From contig SHZG01000096.1 of the NCBI GenBank assembly GCA_009692395.1, positions 1-8,628 of the forward strand: a stretch of 8,628 nt of DNA, written 5' to 3'. A program made the translations under genes and the position numbers. Numbering within the stretch: the first letter of the stretch is position 1; every line of letters starts with the position of its first letter. Below are positions 1 to 6,710 of the stretch, in pieces. Below the pieces are notes generated by a model, which worked only from the letters and a program-made list of their open reading frames with translations, was not told where the DNA came from and searched no databases. The stretch comes from Methylococcales bacterium (lineage in GTDB: Bacteria > Pseudomonadota > Gammaproteobacteria > Methylococcales > Methylomonadaceae).

Positions 1-122
1 TTGTTCCACCTTGTTATACTTGCCACTCCAACACCAAAACGCACTGCCGCTTCCGCTTGTGTTAGCCCTTCTTGTTCTTTAATCGTCAATACTTTTTGGC
101 GGAAATCGGCTGAATATGTCAT
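1..122 (-). CDS. IS630-family transposase, N-terminal part (cut by window edge)
   Basis: The minus strand from an ATG at 122 encodes 40 residues beginning MTYSADFRQKVLTIKEQEG and ending in ITRW before the window edge cuts it. This pattern (MTYS-DFR-KV, then an EG-T--EAA-RF-VG--S--RW helix-turn-helix) is typical of the DNA-binding start of IS630-family (Tc1/mariner-like DDE) transposases, which insert at TA dinucleotides. No catalytic residue is visible because only the start is present, so it cannot be judged intact or dead. The short non-coding leader (123-160) ends in a TATAGCC sequence that I read as the element's end. The family call rests on remembered N-terminal pattern; the sequence itself shows only an HTH-like start. 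Confidence 0.75.
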   Translation of the reverse strand, partial: MTYSADFRQKVLTIKEQEGLTQAEAAVRFGVGVASITRWN

Positions 123-134
123 CTAATTTAAAAT

Positions 135-160
135 AATCAAATGATACTGTTTTGGCTATA
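135..160 (-). repeat. Putative terminal inverted repeat of the IS630-like element
   Basis: On the minus strand, 160-135 reads TATAGCCAAAACAGTATCAT and then TTGATT, immediately upstream of the transposase start. The leading TA fits the TA target used by IS630-family elements. It matches the plus-strand sequence beginning at 8143 at 17 of 26 ungapped positions, including the outer nine bases TATAGCCAA. The other end of the element is outside the window, so the assignment is unconfirmed. Confidence 0.5.
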
Positions 161-168
161 CCTCGCGG

Positions 169-666
169 CTACAACAATCGCTTACGCAACAATAACTCAT
201 CATGATTTGGATGCACCAAGCCTTCAATGGTCGCGATTTGTTGAAAACCGTGGCGTTGATAAAATTGTAACGCGGCGTGATTAAATGATGAGGTTGCTAA
301 CCAAAGATTATTGGATTGGTGATGGGCTTCAGATTCTGCCCAGTCTAACAATTGTGTGCCTATGCCCTGCCCTCGATAGCTATCAACTAATCCCAATAAC
401 TCAATATAAGGGCCGCGTAACCACGGGTAACGCAGGACAATAATCCCCGCTAAGTCGTTATCTACCCGCACTGTGTAACGGTATAAATGATTGTCTTCAC
501 GCAGAAAATAATGTTTGAGCGGTGTAGCAGACACGCCTAAGGTCAGCCACGGATCACTTAATGCGAAGTTTTCGCTCAATAATTCGGCATCAGCACTTGA
601 TAACTGTCGGCTTAAAATACATTCCGCTAACGGAATGTGAGCGTTACTGAAAGGTTGTTGAGTCAT
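169..666 (-). CDS. GNAT-family N-acetyltransferase
   Basis: This 165-residue protein has the length and layout of a single-domain GCN5-related N-acetyltransferase, which moves an acetyl group from acetyl-CoA to an amine. The acetyl-CoA pyrophosphate-binding motif A is visible as YRGQGIGTQLLDWAE (about residues 97-111), preceded by the usual strand (GPYIELLGLV). Motif B follows with NHAALQFYQRHGFQQ (about 129-143). There is no signal peptide, so it should be cytoplasmic. The substrate cannot be told from sequence. Its ATG overlaps the stop of the upstream deacetylase gene as ATGA (663-666), and no Shine-Dalgarno sequence is visible ahead of it, so translational coupling is likely. The stop codon (169-171) lies about 9 bases from the presumed IS630 end; the reading frame appears intact. 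Confidence 0.85.
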   Translation of the reverse strand: MTQQPFSNAHIPLAECILSRQLSSADAELLSENFALSDPWLTLGVSATPLKHYFLREDNHLYRYTVRVDNDLAGIIVLRYPWLRGPYIELLGLVDSYRGQGIGTQLLDWAESEAHHQSNNLWLATSSFNHAALQFYQRHGFQQIATIEGLVHPNHDELLLRKRLL

Positions 667-2114
667 GGCGTTACGGGCGGCTCTGCTATGGGTTGTGCAG
701 GTAACGATTCTACGGGGACAACTTGTGGTTTTGGCTTAGGTTTGGGCTTTTTAATGCGCACCATGCCATCACCGTATTGAGCATCGTAACCGACATTATC
801 GCCGCGTCTCAATTCGTAACATTCATCAACGGCTTCCACTGTACCCGCCGCGAGTAATTCACTGACGGTGACAAATTCAAAGCCTTTGGTGCGTAGCTCA
901 TCAACAATTTTAGGTAAGGCGGCAGCAGTGCCACGTCCGCGCCCATTGGCATGAAAAATGACGATTGCACCTGCGCGGGTTTCGCGGACAATTTGACTGG
1001 GTTGTACGGTAATCGCAGGATCACCACTGACCACATCCCATTGAATGGCACTTAAACCTTGTGCGTTCGTGGCTTGCAGTGATTCTGGGCTACAAGTGCC
1101 AAATGGAAACCGTAGCCCAGCAGGTTGACGTGGTACGCTCGCCATTAAATCGGCTAAGCCTGCGGCTTTGGCTTTGTCCTGTAAGTTATCCCAAATCCGT
1201 TCATATTCGGCTTGCGTCCAGACAATTTGTTCGCGCATCGGTTCGCCTTGCAATACGCGCAAATTGCCGTGCGTCCAGCCGTGATTGCCAATTTCAAAGC
1301 GTTTATCTGCCATCAACTGCATGGTTTGTTCAGGATGTGACTGCATCCATTTACCGCCTGCGTAAAACGTGGCTTTGACTTTTTTATCACGCAAGGCATT
1401 AATAACGCCGCGATCATAACCTGCCACTTCATCAGCGCGTTCGCATAAGTCAAAGGTTAAGGCGACCCATTTTTTATCGCTGGGTAATTTAACGCGGCGT
1501 ATGGAGTTTAAATCTTCCGATTTTAATGGCGGTAATGCGTCATTGGGCTGGGTACGTTCAGGTGGGGAAAAATTGGGCTTGCGTAACCAATGGCTTTTTT
1601 CATCGCCTGCGTTGCCTTGTAATTGTTCAGGTTGCCATAATGCTAATAAAGACGGGGCTTCGGTGTTCGATTCAGTCACAGGTGGCGGTGGTGGTGGTTC
1701 AATTTTAAGCTCAGTGGGTTTCGGCGTATCACTGACGACAGGTAACGCTTTATCATTTAGGCTTTTTATGGTTGAAAAATCGACTTTCCAGTGATCACCA
1801 CCGCGTTTAACCACAACAGTTGCAGTCGTGGCAATAGGGTTTAACTCTTTATGTTCAGTCCGTTTAAATAGCACGCTGGATTGCAGCACCTCGCTATTCT
1901 TGTTCTTTTCAACGACAGTAATCGGCTCACTCAGCTGCAAACTGGCTATTTTTTCACACTGCGCTAAGGTGTAACCTTCCGCCAATGCCACTGCTTTTTC
2001 ACACTCATGACTCGCAATCGCTTGATAAAACGCTTGTAGTGTATTGACAGGATTAGTAGGAAAACACCCTAATGCCGCTATTGGTAACCATTTCACACAC
2101 GCCCACTCAAACAT
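663..2114 (-). CDS. Polysaccharide deacetylase (NodB/CE4-like) with NTF2-like N-terminal region
   Basis: This 483-residue protein carries a NodB-homology domain at about residues 205-425. The CE4 motifs are TFDL (220-223, catalytic Asp222), metal-binding HGWTH (278-282), RFPFG (335-339), IQWD (357-360) and IFHAN with His388. Known family members remove N-acetyl groups from chitin-like or peptidoglycan sugars using a divalent metal. The usual second Asp of TFDD is Leu, which also occurs in a TFDLCE subgroup. Residues 22-116 look like an NTF2/DUF4878-type domain (inference from pattern), followed by a Pro-rich linker with PPPPPP near 140-145 and, after the catalytic domain, a KPKPKPKP tail. The N-terminus is a short hydrophobic stretch, so export or anchoring is plausible but not certain. 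GAGGGT four bases before the ATG supports this start. The gene overlaps the following acetyltransferase gene by ATGA. Confidence 0.88.
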   Translation of the reverse strand: MFEWACVKWLPIAALGCFPTNPVNTLQAFYQAIASHECEKAVALAEGYTLAQCEKIASLQLSEPITVVEKNKNSEVLQSSVLFKRTEHKELNPIATTATVVVKRGGDHWKVDFSTIKSLNDKALPVVSDTPKPTELKIEPPPPPPVTESNTEAPSLLALWQPEQLQGNAGDEKSHWLRKPNFSPPERTQPNDALPPLKSEDLNSIRRVKLPSDKKWVALTFDLCERADEVAGYDRGVINALRDKKVKATFYAGGKWMQSHPEQTMQLMADKRFEIGNHGWTHGNLRVLQGEPMREQIVWTQAEYERIWDNLQDKAKAAGLADLMASVPRQPAGLRFPFGTCSPESLQATNAQGLSAIQWDVVSGDPAITVQPSQIVRETRAGAIVIFHANGRGRGTAAALPKIVDELRTKGFEFVTVSELLAAGTVEAVDECYELRRGDNVGYDAQYGDGMVRIKKPKPKPKPQVVPVESLPAQPIAEPPVTP

Positions 2115-2118
2115 TTAC

Positions 2119-2124
2119 ACCCTC
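2119..2124 (-). promoter_or_regulatory. Ribosome binding site of the deacetylase gene
   Basis: On the minus strand GAGGGT is followed by GTAA and then the ATG at 2114-2112, a good Shine-Dalgarno match with normal spacing. It fixes the start of the deacetylase and argues for independent translation from the lipoprotein gene that ends 44 bases upstream. Confidence 0.6.
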
Positions 2125-2158
2125 AGACTTTTCAATTTATACACACTATACACATAAC

Positions 2159-2752
2159 TCACCAACGGGGATGATAACCACCGCGCCACCCATAACGCGG
2201 AACACCATAATAGTAAGGGTTGTTGTAATAACCAAAGCCACCACCGTAGCCAAATCCTCCAGAACCGTAACCACCATAACCAAAGCCACCATAAGGGTAT
2301 CCATAACCGTAATAATCGCTGTAAGTAATCATAGGCCATAAATACAGCGTGTTTGATAACACTAGCGGTAAACTCATGGTTTTTTTGCCGATGGTGCGGT
2401 TGATGCTGCCCGTTAGCGTTCCTGCGACGGTAATCTCGGAATTTTGACTATAGACCAGCGGATCAAGAAATTGGCTACTTTTAATAACAAAACGTCCTTG
2501 TGGCTGTTCGTCTACCATTGGACGACCGTAGCTATTGAGCGGATAGAGCAAGACCTGCACCAAACTGGCATTTTGTTCATTATCCACTTCGGCAATGACA
2601 CCACCCCAACGCACGAGCATTGTTTTATAACGAGCAGTATCTTGAGCAGCGTAGCGATAGGCAAGATCAAATGCAGGCGGGTTTTCAATCGCAGGCGGCA
2701 AACTCGAGCAAGCCGTCAATACTAAACAGAGTAATAAAAAAATGGCTTTCAT
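2159..2752 (-). CDS. slp: Slp-family outer-membrane lipoprotein with Gly/Tyr-rich tail
   Basis: From the ATG at 2752 this is a 197-residue protein. It starts with a lipoprotein signal peptide (MKAIFLLLCLVLTAC) whose lipobox LTAC puts the lipidated cysteine at residue 15, followed by Ser, so outer-membrane sorting is expected. The body (SLPPAIENPPAFDLAY, LVRWGGVIAEVDN, FLDPLVYS, ITVAGTLTGSI) matches the Slp family of starvation/stationary-phase-inducible lipoproteins known from Escherichia coli; the molecular role is not established. The last 51 residues are low complexity, 34 of them Gly or Tyr, in YGG/FGYGG-type units. Aromatic tails occur in Slp relatives, but this one is unusually Gly-rich. 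A TTG at 2776 would add eight polar residues before the signal peptide, so the ATG is preferred. It lies 56 bases after engB on the same strand. Confidence 0.85.
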   Translation of the reverse strand: MKAIFLLLCLVLTACSSLPPAIENPPAFDLAYRYAAQDTARYKTMLVRWGGVIAEVDNEQNASLVQVLLYPLNSYGRPMVDEQPQGRFVIKSSQFLDPLVYSQNSEITVAGTLTGSINRTIGKKTMSLPLVLSNTLYLWPMITYSDYYGYGYPYGGFGYGGYGSGGFGYGGGFGYYNNPYYYGVPRYGWRGGYHPRW

Positions 2753-2767
2753 TTTGTTCTTCTTATC

Positions 2768-2790
2768 AAAAATCAATAGGGGCGATTTTT
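2768..2790. other. Small AT-rich hairpin between engB and the slp-like gene
   Basis: AAAAATC (2768-2774) and GATTTTT (2784-2790) form a perfect 7-base-pair stem around a 9-base loop. Only two of the seven pairs are G-C or flank it, so it is a weak structure. It could be a processing or attenuation site between engB and the lipoprotein gene, or chance in AT-rich DNA. It overlaps the alternative TTG start of the lipoprotein. Confidence 0.25.
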
Positions 2791-2808
2791 AACAACGATG
2801 CAACGGTG

Positions 2809-3411
2809 TTACTCCTCGCCTTTAAACAACTGATTAAGCGCGTGATGCACTTCATCAACACCTGTTTTCTTTAATGCTGAAAATAATTGTATCGTTAATG
2901 GAAAATTAACTTCTTGCAGTTGTTTTTCTACTTGCAACAAGGTATTTTTAGCCGCACCATAAGTAAGTTTATCGGCTTTAGTAAGCAGAATGTGTAGCGG
3001 CAACTGGGTATGCTGACACCACTCCACCATTTGCCAGTCAAATTCAGTTAAGGGATGACGCACATCCATCACTAACACGATGGCACACAACGATTTACGC
3101 TTGGTTAAATAGGTTTCCATTAACTCATGCCATTTTAGCTTCACTGCGATGGGGACTTTGGCATAGCCATAACCAGGTAAATCGACAAAGCGTTGTTGCT
3201 CAGTAATTTCAAAGAAATTAAGCATTTGCGTTCTACCAGGTGTCTTACTGATTCTGGCTAATCCGCGTTGTCTAGTCAAGGTATTAATCGCACTGGATTT
3301 ACCTGCATTAGAGCGTCCTGCGAAGGCAATTTCTTTGCCTAAATCCGCAGGCGTATCTTTAAGATGCGGGGAGCTGTTAATAAATTTTGCTTGGTGGTAA
3401 AGTGGGTTCAT
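2809..3411 (-). CDS. engB: Ribosome biogenesis GTP-binding protein YihA/EngB
   Basis: This is a 200-residue TRAFAC-class GTPase of normal family length. All nucleotide-binding motifs are present: P-loop G1 GRSNAGKSS (32-40), G2 Thr in TPGRT (57-61), G3 DLPG (77-80), G4 TKAD (144-147) and G5 SAL (178-180). The YGYAKVP stretch just after G3 is characteristic of EngB. The family acts in the cytoplasm in late assembly of the large ribosomal subunit and is usually essential. The start at 3411 is supported by its position directly before the conserved NPLYHQAKF N-terminus and by a weak GAG upstream. It is transcribed divergently from the cytochrome c4-dsbA operon, the arrangement seen around engB in Pseudomonas and relatives. 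Confidence 0.96.
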   Translation of the reverse strand: MNPLYHQAKFINSSPHLKDTPADLGKEIAFAGRSNAGKSSAINTLTRQRGLARISKTPGRTQMLNFFEITEQQRFVDLPGYGYAKVPIAVKLKWHELMETYLTKRKSLCAIVLVMDVRHPLTEFDWQMVEWCQHTQLPLHILLTKADKLTYGAAKNTLLQVEKQLQEVNFPLTIQLFSALKKTGVDEVHHALNQLFKGEE

Positions 3412-3523
3412 CGTTGTCTCGCTCAGCGTTATTAATTAGGGTAGAATTTGAATGGATTTTAAGCCGCCTGTGAATGGTCAAAGGCTGGCGTCAATGATTA
3501 ACTATTTCCAAAAGGGGAATCTA
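3412..3523. promoter_or_regulatory. Divergent engB / cytochrome c4 promoter region
   Basis: These 112 bases separate the divergent starts of engB and the cytochrome gene and must hold promoters for both unless the genes depend on distant ones. A -10-like TAGAAT lies at 3442-3447 on the plus strand, but no good -35 box at normal spacing was found (TTGTCT at 3414-3419 is 22 bases away). If it is used, the cytochrome leader would be about 70 bases long. Confidence 0.3.
3513..3518 (+). promoter_or_regulatory. Ribosome binding site choosing the cytochrome c4 start
   Basis: AGGGGA sits five bases before the ATG at 3524, which begins a textbook signal peptide (MKRKWLAFSLTLALA). This decides against the in-frame upstream ATG at 3452, which would place 24 polar residues before the signal sequence. 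Confidence 0.65.
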
Positions 3524-4198
3524 ATGAAAAGAAAATGGCTGGCTTTTTCACTTACTCTGGCACTTGCCAGTACTTCAAGTCTGTTATATGCCGATGCCGA
3601 TATTGATGCAGGAGAAACCAAAGCCGCCAGCTGTGTCAGTTGTCACGGCGAAAAAGGTAATAGCATGGTATCAACATTCCCTAAACTTGCCCAGCAGGAT
3701 GCGTCGTACTTACGAAAACAATTACACGCTTTTAAAGACGGTTCGCGTAAAAATCCGATGATGGCATCTATTGCACAATCCTTAAGTGATAAGGACATCG
3801 CCGACATTGCTGCCTATTATATGGCACAAAAAATATCAGCAAACGATTTACCTGTTGATAATAACGATGATGACGATAAACCTGCCCAAACTGAAGCCGA
3901 GAAAAAAGCGGCAATGGACAAAAGAATGGCAGAGGGTAGTAACCTGTATCGCAATGGTGATATAGCCAATGAAGTCTCAGCCTGTATCGCTTGTCATGGC
4001 CCACTGGGTGAAGGTAATGAACCTGCCGCCTTCCCTGCCTTACAGTCACAACACGCTGATTATTTAATCAAAACATTAACCGACTTTAAAATGGGCAATC
4101 GCAGTAATAACAATGAAAATATGATGCACATGATTACCAAAAAAATGTCAGTTGAAGAAATCAAAGCGGTTTCTTATCGCATTTCAATGATGAAATAA
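3524..4198 (+). CDS. Diheme cytochrome c4
   Basis: This 224-residue exported protein starts with a Sec signal peptide (residues 1-23, likely cut after LYA). It carries two c-type heme sites, CVSCH (37-41) and CIACH (154-158), about 117 residues apart in two similar halves. Each half has the family's FP-L---DA-YL / F--G-R pattern and downstream methionines (Met79/80 and Met200/201/203) that can serve as axial heme ligands. A strongly acidic DNNDDDDK linker (112-119) joins the halves. Cytochrome c4 carries electrons in the periplasm, typically to cbb3-type or other terminal oxidases; which oxidase is used here is not visible. The ATG at 3524 is chosen for its Shine-Dalgarno and signal peptide. 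dsbA begins 16 bases after the stop, so the two are almost certainly co-transcribed. Confidence 0.93.
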   Translation: MKRKWLAFSLTLALASTSSLLYADADIDAGETKAASCVSCHGEKGNSMVSTFPKLAQQDASYLRKQLHAFKDGSRKNPMMASIAQSLSDKDIADIAAYYMAQKISANDLPVDNNDDDDKPAQTEAEKKAAMDKRMAEGSNLYRNGDIANEVSACIACHGPLGEGNEPAAFPALQSQHADYLIKTLTDFKMGNRSNNNENMMHMITKKMSVEEIKAVSYRISMMK

Positions 4199-4214
4199 TC
4201 GGAGAGTCTTAATT

Positions 4215-4841
4215 ATGTTTAAAAAAATCACTCAGACCAGCGTCTTCATTTTACTGTTTGCCTTTTCAGCTCTATTAAGAGCGGAGGCGGAGTTGGTCGG
4301 TTACGAAACTATCGCACCTGCACAACTGACTCACGATACCGCTAAAGTTGAAGTCATCGAATTTTTTTGGTACGGCTGTCCGCATTGCTATGACTTTGAG
4401 CCGTTACTCAATAAATGGAAAGAAACACTGCCTAAAAATGTTGAGTTTATTCGTCAACCCGCCGCATTTAACGAAACATGGACTAAGCACGCTAAAGCCT
4501 ACTACACTGCGGAAGCCTTAGGTGTTGTTGATAAAACTCATGCGGACTTCTTTGACACGGTACAAAAGAAAGGTGAAGCATTACAAACCGAAGAGCAGTT
4601 AGCTAAATTTTTTGTTGCCCACGGCGTGAAAGAAGTTGATTTTCATGAGGCCTACAATTCATTTCCTGTGGATGCAAAACTACGTCAGTCTGGTGCAATG
4701 GCAGCTCGCTACGGCATTACTGGTGTACCTGCAATTGTTGTCAATGGTAAATATAGAGTCACTGGTAAAACAGCAGGGTCACATGAAAAAATGATTGCAG
4801 TGATGAATAACTTGATTGAACAAGAAAGCGGTAAAAAATAG
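4215..4841 (+). CDS. dsbA: Thiol:disulfide interchange protein DsbA
   Basis: This 208-residue periplasmic oxidase introduces disulfide bonds into exported proteins. It has an N-terminal signal peptide (about residues 1-23, ending LLRA or LLRAEA), the thioredoxin-fold active site CPHC (55-58) in the context EFFWYGCPHCYDFEP, and the cis-proline loop TGVPAIVV (Pro172). The inserted helical domain fills about residues 85-160. CPHC is the classic DsbA dipeptide giving a strongly oxidising cysteine pair. A GGAGA Shine-Dalgarno lies about ten bases before the ATG. It is the second gene of the cytochrome c4-dsbA pair, a known gammaproteobacterial order. Its redox partner DsbB is not in the window. 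A perfect palindrome just after the stop probably ends the operon. Confidence 0.95.
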   Translation: MFKKITQTSVFILLFAFSALLRAEAELVGYETIAPAQLTHDTAKVEVIEFFWYGCPHCYDFEPLLNKWKETLPKNVEFIRQPAAFNETWTKHAKAYYTAEALGVVDKTHADFFDTVQKKGEALQTEEQLAKFFVAHGVKEVDFHEAYNSFPVDAKLRQSGAMAARYGITGVPAIVVNGKYRVTGKTAGSHEKMIAVMNNLIEQESGKK

Positions 4842-4852
4842 CCAGTAGTTTA

Positions 4853-4878
4853 GGAGTACAAACCTAGGTTTGTACTCC
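4853..4878. terminator. Perfect 26-base palindrome between convergent genes
   Basis: GGAGTACAAACC is followed without a gap by TA and the exact reverse complement GGTTTGTACTCC, giving a perfect 26-base palindrome. It lies 12 bases after the dsbA stop and 9 bases from the stop of the convergent GH17 gene, so it is well placed as a bidirectional terminator. The T-rich tract is poor on both strands (ATCTCTTAT after the plus-strand copy), so intrinsic termination may be weak. A protein-binding site is an alternative. Confidence 0.6.
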
Positions 4879-4886
4879 ATCTCTTA

Positions 4887-6584
4887 TCAAACCTCAGATT
4901 TCCCCGTATTACCAATCAGTAATGGTAACGCCAGCACTACTAAAGACCCTAACCAACCCAGTAATTGACCATTAGTCAGCGTAAAGGTTAAACACACCCG
5001 CAGTCTGTCTGCAAAAATAGGTTGTTCAACAATTAAATCATGCCCCGTCATAAAGGCATTGGTTTCACCCGCAATCAACAGCACGCCGACCAGCAATAAC
5101 AGTCCGCCAATAATTTTATTGTGGTAGAACTTCGGACTCATATCGCCTAATAATGATGTTAATCCCATCGTCGCCAATATCCACTGCCGTTCAGAAATTG
5201 TCCGAATCACCATTAAGCCCAATAATCCAACCACAGGAATATAAGTCGCTACCGTAGAGAAACTAAGATAACGCCCATTGAGTGCGATTTGATAGGTTTC
5301 ATACACCGCAAACGCGCTAAACAACACATAAAGCGTATACAACACTTCGCCTAATTTCTCGCTAACCGCTTGATCCGCTAACATTGCATAACTACGGCGC
5401 ACAATTAAACCCGCCAACACTATATTTGAAGCGACGATAATCAGCGTTTTCATCTGCTGGCTGTCGCTGTAGCTGGTAGACCATAATGATTGCATGTGAC
5501 TCACCAGTAACACCGCTAATAACTGCAAAAATCCTAGAAAAACCACCAAGTGTAACGGCGACAAGCTCCGTAAAGATTGCCAATAACGTAGCGTAATCAT
5601 CAAGAAAATAGCACAAGACACCGCAAATTCTTTAAACCACTGAGGGTTTTCGTAAACATGACCTGTTAAAGGAAACACTTCTTGGCGATCAACTGAATAC
5701 AGCCCCCAATTCGCACCCACCACACCTTCAATTGCACTTTTCCACGGCTGATTAAAGGCCTCAACAATGTTGTAATCAAAGTGGTTATCGTTGGCAACGG
5801 TGATTAAGGCGCGAATAAAACGCGCCTCATTGACCACGCTGGGTGTTGCCCAGCCTCGTTGCCGTCCGACACTAGGCCATCCTGATTCACCGATAAGTAT
5901 CGGTTTATTGGGCGTGATGGCATCGGCTTGTTGTCGTATATTACTCACAATGCGTTGAAGATGCTCAGGGGCTTCATCAACGGTAATCGGTCTATCTTCC
6001 CAATAAGGCAAAATATGGATGGTAATAAAATCCACTTCTTTGATTAATTCGGGGTGCTGCACATACATCGACCACACATCGGCATACGACACAGGCTGTT
6101 TAACTGACCGCTTTACCTCGCGAATATACTCAATGAGTTTATTAACAGGCAATTCACCGCGTAACAACACTTCATTACCAACAATAACCCGTTTAATCAC
6201 ATCAGGGTGCGCATTCGCAGAACGAATCAGCTCATCTATTTCCTTTTTATTCTTGTCTTTTAGGGTGTTTAACCACGCACCTTGTAGCATCGTTAAGCCA
6301 TATTTACCTGCCAATTCAGGTAAAGCAGGCATACTGCCTTCTGAACTGGCGTAAGTCCGAATGTTATGGGTTTTTTGACTAACCAGTTTTAAATCGGCAT
6401 CCATTTCTACGGGCGTTGGAAATAAGCCCTTTATAGGGTCTTGTCCTTTGCGAAACGGTGCAAACGATAAACTGTTGAGCTTACCATCAGGCACATCCAG
6501 CCCCACGTCTTGGGGCAAATTCGTTCCCCACGTCCATAACCCATTCAGCACAATAATTAATACAGCAAATGAAATAATTCTCAT
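4887..6584 (-). CDS. Membrane-anchored GH17 beta-glucan glucosidase/transglucosylase
   Basis: About 565 residues from the ATG at 6584. An N-terminal anchor (RIISFAVLIIVLNGLW) precedes a glycoside hydrolase family 17 domain (about residues 35-315). The acid/base is Glu138 in VGNEVLL and the nucleophile Glu233 in IGESGWPS. The remainder holds about seven or eight hydrophobic membrane segments. Family GH17 acts on beta-1,3-glucans; proteobacterial members with this membrane architecture include non-Leloir beta-glucosyltransferases that elongate or branch beta-glucan, so synthesis or remodelling of periplasmic or cyclic glucan is likelier than digestion. No glycosyltransferase 2 partner is visible. 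An in-frame ATG at 6593 is nearly as likely as a start. Extension to a TTG at 6653 only adds residues (FRVFRAFRGQ) encoded by a TTTCGTG intergenic repeat, so I reject it. The gene is convergent with dsbA. Confidence 0.85.
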   Translation of the reverse strand: MRIISFAVLIIVLNGLWTWGTNLPQDVGLDVPDGKLNSLSFAPFRKGQDPIKGLFPTPVEMDADLKLVSQKTHNIRTYASSEGSMPALPELAGKYGLTMLQGAWLNTLKDKNKKEIDELIRSANAHPDVIKRVIVGNEVLLRGELPVNKLIEYIREVKRSVKQPVSYADVWSMYVQHPELIKEVDFITIHILPYWEDRPITVDEAPEHLQRIVSNIRQQADAITPNKPILIGESGWPSVGRQRGWATPSVVNEARFIRALITVANDNHFDYNIVEAFNQPWKSAIEGVVGANWGLYSVDRQEVFPLTGHVYENPQWFKEFAVSCAIFLMITLRYWQSLRSLSPLHLVVFLGFLQLLAVLLVSHMQSLWSTSYSDSQQMKTLIIVASNIVLAGLIVRRSYAMLADQAVSEKLGEVLYTLYVLFSAFAVYETYQIALNGRYLSFSTVATYIPVVGLLGLMVIRTISERQWILATMGLTSLLGDMSPKFYHNKIIGGLLLLVGVLLIAGETNAFMTGHDLIVEQPIFADRLRVCLTFTLTNGQLLGWLGSLVVLALPLLIGNTGKSEV

Positions 6585-6620
6585 AGAGTCCATCAAATAG
6601 TTAAAAAATTTTGTTACAGA

Positions 6621-6653
6621 TTGTCCACGAAAAGCACGAAAGACACGAAACAA
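6621..6653. repeat. TTTCGTG-module inverted repeat, left arm
   Basis: On the minus strand this arm reads TTTCGTG-TCTTTCGTG-CTTTTCGTGGACAA, three spaced copies of a TTCGTG module. Its reverse complement matches the arm at 6711-6743 at 26 of 33 positions with no gap. The GGACAA end is outermost at the left and innermost relative to neither gene start. It creates a spurious in-frame extension of the GH17 gene. Confidence 0.75.
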
Positions 6654-6710
6654 TCAAAGCGAAGGTGTTTTGTCCACGCGTTAAATAATACACATTGTGA
6701 TTTTTTTAGT

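Noticed and set aside
1061..1794. Plus-strand open frames of 60-105 codons opposite the deacetylase
   Set aside because: They are antisense to a gene with clear CE4 motifs, have no recognisable domains, and are typical shadow frames.
2064..2072. Lipobox (ALGC) in the deacetylase N-terminus
   Set aside because: The order Ala-Leu-Gly-Cys does not fit the L-[AS]-[GA]-C pattern and the n-region contains acidic and aromatic residues.
2072..2341. Thr/Ile-rich and Trp/Leu-rich frames over the slp-like gene's 3' end
   Set aside because: They are out-of-frame readings of the repetitive Gly/Tyr codons; the Slp frame has a lipobox and family motifs.
2753..2776. TTG start giving a 205-residue Slp-like protein
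   Set aside because: The extension is polar and precedes the lipoprotein signal; the ATG at 2752 begins a normal one.
3452..3523. Upstream ATG giving a 248-residue cytochrome
   Set aside because: It would put polar residues before a perfect signal peptide; AGGGGA before the ATG at 3524 decides the start.
6585..6653. TTG start giving a 588-residue GH17 protein
   Set aside because: The added N-terminus is translated from an intergenic repeat arm and has no Shine-Dalgarno.
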